Below are positions 4,967 to 6,765 of a DNA stretch of 6,765 nt, piece by piece. Origin of the DNA: Promethearchaeota archaeon (GTDB lineage Archaea; Asgardarchaeota; Lokiarchaeia; Sigyniarchaeales; SOKP01); assembly GCA_030606095.1 (NCBI GenBank), contig JAUWHC010000144.1:1-6765 (forward strand), written 5' to 3'. Both the position numbers and the translations under genes were made by a program. Numbering within the stretch: the stretch's first letter is position 1; each line of letters opens with the position of its first letter. The notes below the pieces were generated by a model. That model made no database searches. It saw only the letters and a list, made by a program, of their open reading frames with translations, and was not told the DNA's origin.

Positions 4967-5713
4967 ATGGTAGCAAAAAAAGTAGAAAATTATTATATTA
5001 GAAAGAAATCAAAATTCATGAGAAGCTTTAATGAGCTTTTAACTGTAGTAAATGAAGAACTTTGCAAGAAATTTGATGACAAAAAGTCCGAAGAAATAAT
5101 TAGTCAAATGAAAGCGGAGTTTGAGAAAATTTTGCCTAATATTCCCTATATTGGTGGACAAAAGAACCCAACCACTTTAATCCTCGTTGGATCCATGTCT
5201 GATCTCGCAATATTTCGCACATTAGAAAAAATAGGATTTTCGTTCAGAGAAATCGGGGAATTTCATTATAACTATGTAAAGGGAGTCCTTAAACTTAGAA
5301 AAGAAGCTTTAGAAAAGGCGGGTAGAGATCCATCCCAATACCCTTTCGATCCTGTATACATGGATTACCAAAAAAAATTAACTGAAGAAACCCAAATGAA
5401 ACTCTATTCAGACGATTGGTTAATGGAGTTCGTAGAGGGCGATGGAGATTCTTTTGAATGGGGTTGGGACATACAGGAGTGTGGAGTTCAGAAAGCGTTT
5501 AAAAAATTTGGTGAAGAGAAATATCTCCCTCTTATATGTTTATACGACCATTACGAAGCTGAAGGCTTAGGTTTTGGATTTTCTCGTACTCAAGCTATTG
5601 GATTTGGAGCTCCAATTTGTACGCATAGGTTTGTAAAAAATTACAAAACACCTCGAGCTTGGCCACCTTATGAATTGGAAGAATTTGATAGTAAGTATTT
5701 TCAAGAAAAATAA
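4967..5713 (+). CDS. L-2-amino-thiazoline-4-carboxylic acid hydrolase (ATC hydrolase) family protein
   Basis: A 248-aa protein. The C-terminal half fits the ATC_hydrolase family (named for an enzyme that opens the thiazoline ring in bacterial L-cysteine synthesis): DSFEWGWDIQECGVQKAFKK (161-180) with its D-x(3)-CG core, YLPLICLYDHYEAEGLGFGF (186-205), where the family has C-x-x-D, and SRTQAIGFGAPICTHRF (206-222), matching the R-T-x-x-x-x-G-x-x-x-C-x-F/H-R-F core. C172, C191 and C218 are candidate functional cysteines. The N-terminal half (helical, about 18-120) is usual for longer members but its role is unknown. Many archaeal members are unlikely to act on the named substrate, so treat it as a family assignment. 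ATG at 4967 is used; ATG at 5018 is a possible later start. The last 55 codons recur at 6507-6674. No partner gene nearby suggests a pathway. Confidence 0.78.
   Translation: MVAKKVENYYIRKKSKFMRSFNELLTVVNEELCKKFDDKKSEEIISQMKAEFEKILPNIPYIGGQKNPTTLILVGSMSDLAIFRTLEKIGFSFREIGEFHYNYVKGVLKLRKEALEKAGRDPSQYPFDPVYMDYQKKLTEETQMKLYSDDWLMEFVEGDGDSFEWGWDIQECGVQKAFKKFGEEKYLPLICLYDHYEAEGLGFGFSRTQAIGFGAPICTHRFVKNYKTPRAWPPYELEEFDSKYFQEK
5546..5713 (+). repeat. Direct repeat, copy A (3' end of the ATC-hydrolase gene)
   Basis: These 168 nt (codon 194 to stop) match 6507-6674 at 159 positions by my count (about 95%), with no gaps. Seven of the nine differences are silent; the two changes are A210T and Y226H. The first 6 nt after both stops (GAACAC) also match, followed by T-runs in both copies. 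Confidence 0.9.
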
Positions 5714-5719
5714 GAACAC

Positions 5720-5736
5720 TTTTTTTACTATTTTTT
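5720..5736 (+). terminator. Oligo-T transcription terminator after the ATC-hydrolase gene
   Basis: T7 (5720-5726) and T6 (5731-5736) begin 7 nt after the stop codon, without a hairpin. T-tracts of this sort end archaeal transcripts. Confidence 0.55.
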
Positions 5737-5835
5737 CGTGAATTATAAGTAGATTTATTATTTCTTTCAACTTCCATTTGAGATAGATAACTATTAATTG
5801 AGATTTGATCATTCATTTAATGAAGAAAAATATTC

Positions 5836-5843
5836 TTATATTT
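5836..5843 (+). promoter_or_regulatory. TATA box of the second DUF433/DUF5615 module
   Basis: TTATATTT lies 26 nt before the ATG at 5870, consistent with a nearly leaderless transcript. No Shine-Dalgarno precedes the ATG. The interval 5737-5835 otherwise shows nothing recognisable. Confidence 0.4.
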
Positions 5844-5869
5844 GAAATTAGTATATTGAAATAATTGAA

Positions 5870-6097
5870 ATGGTAATTGAAGAGAGAATTGAAACAGATC
5901 CTGAAATATGTCATGGTAAACCTTGCATAAAAGGAACAAGAATAATGATTTCGATTATTCTTGAATGGTTAGAAGCGGGAAAAACATTTAAGGAAATTAT
6001 GGATGCATACCCTGAATTATCTAAAGAGGATCTATCAGCTACAGTTAGATATGCAAGAAAATTAATTGAGGAAGAGAAAAGTGCCTCAATCTCATGA
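5870..6097 (+). CDS. DUF433 antitoxin of an intact DUF5615 module
   Basis: A 75-aa DUF433 protein with the complete signature: RIETDPEICHGKPCIKGTRI (6-25), IILEWLEAGKTFKEIMDAYP (29-48) and SKEDLSATVRYARKLIEEE (51-69). In the family's structural relatives this is a winged or HTH-type module that binds DNA and the toxin; here it should hold the DUF5615 nuclease inactive and repress the pair. The ATG at 5870 is the only sensible start. The last 17 nt overlap the toxin gene, so translation is coupled. The pair shares only family-level similarity with the decayed module at 3481-3902, so it arrived independently or long ago. It sits between two copies of an ATC-hydrolase tail, which marks the module's position as a recombination site. 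Confidence 0.85.
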   Translation: MVIEERIETDPEICHGKPCIKGTRIMISIILEWLEAGKTFKEIMDAYPELSKEDLSATVRYARKLIEEEKSASIS

Positions 6098-6446
6098 TGT
6101 TAAATTTTTGTTGGATGAAAATGTATCTAATAACTTAAGAAAGCTATTAATCTCAAAAGGATTTGACGCTATTTCAGTTCAAGAATTGAACAAAAGACGG
6201 GCGAAAAATAGCGAACTCGTAGAATTAGCCAGAAAAAAAAGTCGAATTCTTATAACATGTGATAAGGATTTTATTGAATTTAAGCATAAGAGTGAAAATT
6301 ATTTAATTCTAATTGATATTCATCCTTTAATTGATGAAAATGTGCTCCCAAACTTTGAAAAGTTTCTGAATTCATTCTCTTTTGAAGAATTAAAAGAAAA
6401 CTTTATTATTTTGAAGAAAGATGGAGCCATCTTAAAAAAGAAATAA
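6081..6446 (+). CDS. DUF5615 PIN-like ribonuclease toxin
   Basis: A 121-aa DUF5615 (PIN-like, Mut7-C-related) protein, presumed RNase toxin paired with the DUF433 protein. Motifs in order: KFLLDENVSNNLRKLLISKG (8-27) with acidic D12/E13, FDAISVQEL (28-36), the A-x-x-x-E-L-x-x-x-A helix (41-50), and RILITCDKDFIEF (55-67) with D61 and D63. Normally this helix begins with an aspartate (such as A-x-D-x-E-x-L); here the corresponding stretch is RAKNSEL, with N43 in its place, which might lower metal binding. I choose the GTG at 6081: GAGGAAGAG ends 4 nt before it, and it gives the normal short N-terminus. The TTG at 6066 would add five basic residues. The frame overlaps the antitoxin by 17 nt. The C-terminus is lysine-rich. 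It appears intact. Confidence 0.83.
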   Translation: MPQSHDVKFLLDENVSNNLRKLLISKGFDAISVQELNKRRAKNSELVELARKKSRILITCDKDFIEFKHKSENYLILIDIHPLIDENVLPNFEKFLNSFSFEELKENFIILKKDGAILKKK

Positions 6447-6482
6447 ATTTGCTTTCTTATAGATTTAAAAATCTTCCATGAA

Positions 6483-6674
6483 TACCTTCCATTCATTTGC
6501 TTAGGAGATCACTACGAAGCTGAAGGTTTGGGTTTTGGATTTTCTCGTACTCAAACTATTGGATTTGGAGCTCCAATCTGTACGCATAGGTTTGTAAAAA
6601 ATCACAAAACTCCTCGAGCTTGGCCACCTTATGAATTGGAAGAATTTGATAGCAAGTATTTTCAAGAAAAATAA
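6483..6674 (+). pseudogene. Detached C-terminal fragment of a second ATC-hydrolase-family gene (direct repeat copy B)
   Basis: With no start codon or N-terminal half, the frame reads YLPFICLGDHYEAEGLGFGF (6483-6542) and continues to the family end ...DSKYFQEK and TAA at 6672-6674. From 6507 it is about 95% identical in DNA to the 3' end of the intact gene at 4967-5713. Upstream of 6507 the protein still aligns (YLPFICLG against YLPLICLY) but the DNA is much more diverged, and before about 6483 the alignment fades. Because most differences are silent, the fragment probably came from a paralogue that was functional until recently. The phase is open all the way back to the toxin's stop codon at 6444-6446, which looks coincidental. 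It has no promoter or start of its own. Confidence 0.85.
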
Positions 6675-6681
6675 GAACACA

Positions 6682-6690
6682 TTTTTTTTT
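6682..6690 (+). terminator. T9 tract after the ATC-hydrolase fragment
   Basis: Nine consecutive T residues start 7 nt after the stop, in the same position as the T-run that follows the intact copy. It is the probable inherited terminator of the fragment and could also end toxin transcripts reading through. Confidence 0.45.
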
Positions 6691-6703
6691 AATAGATTAA
6701 TGA

Positions 6704-6725
6704 TCGTGAAAGTGTGCTTTCACGA
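6704..6725. repeat. Perfect inverted repeat, 9-bp stem with 4-nt loop
   Basis: TCGTGAAAG at 6704-6712 and CTTTCACGA at 6717-6725 pair completely around a TGTG loop. It is more GC-rich than its surroundings and is not followed by a T-run on the plus strand, so it is not a standard terminator. It may be the end of a mobile element, a protein-binding site or an RNA hairpin. The remaining 6726-6765 holds nothing else recognisable. Confidence 0.6.
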
Positions 6726-6765
6726 AATGTTGTTGTAAAATGCTTTATTGATATTTTAAAGTAAA

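Noticed and set aside
5567..5816. Two minus-strand frames over the end of the ATC-hydrolase gene and the following gap
   Set aside because: Overlapping shadows with low-complexity Lys/Ile/Leu composition; no motif, and the conserved protein is on the other strand.
6704..6725. The hairpin as the first repeat of a CRISPR array
   Set aside because: Only one copy is present before the window ends and no spacer-repeat spacing can be seen.

Overview
The window is AT-rich, with short intergenic gaps, AT-rich TATA-like boxes about 20-30 nt upstream of several start codons, some near-leaderless starts, and oligo-T tracts after genes. Together with the gene families present (VapBC with a PIN domain, DUF433/DUF5615, an ATC-hydrolase-like protein), this points to an archaeon. 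An Asgard (Lokiarchaeia-like) lineage is my best guess from the flavour of the proteins. That is inference: there is no rRNA or marker gene here.

Layout. 1-399 (-) is a GNAT acetyltransferase whose C-terminus lies off the left edge. 400-746 is non-coding except for a remnant of a small ORF (441-554). 747-1506 is a complete vapBC pair. 1544-1645 is a 33-aa ORF whose protein is a diverged copy of the 441-554 remnant. 1663-2218 is a graveyard: a possible antitoxin tail, a truncated vapC and a broken unknown frame. 2233-2997 (-) encodes a ribbon-helix-helix (RHH) plus DUF5678-like plus retropepsin-like aspartic protease fusion. 3134-3344 holds fragments of a second RHH antitoxin and neighbouring frames. 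3481-3902 is a DUF433 antitoxin followed by a DUF5615 toxin destroyed by a nonsense codon and a frameshift. 4006-4821 is an alpha/beta hydrolase and 4967-5713 an ATC-hydrolase-family protein. 5870-6446 is an intact DUF433/DUF5615 pair. 6483-6674 is the detached C-terminal end of a second ATC-hydrolase-like gene, followed by a T-run and a perfect hairpin.

How it fits together. This is an accessory region dominated by toxin-antitoxin (TA) modules at different stages of life: two intact pairs, one with only the antitoxin left, and one or two reduced to fragments. The two enzymes (alpha/beta hydrolase, ATC-hydrolase-like) lie between TA modules and have no visible functional link to them. The most unusual items are the DNA-binding/protease fusion, which has matching short repeats at both ends of its gene, and the intact DUF433/DUF5615 module bracketed by two copies of an ATC-hydrolase tail. 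Those copies differ mostly at synonymous sites, which suggests recombination between functional paralogues rather than simple local duplication.
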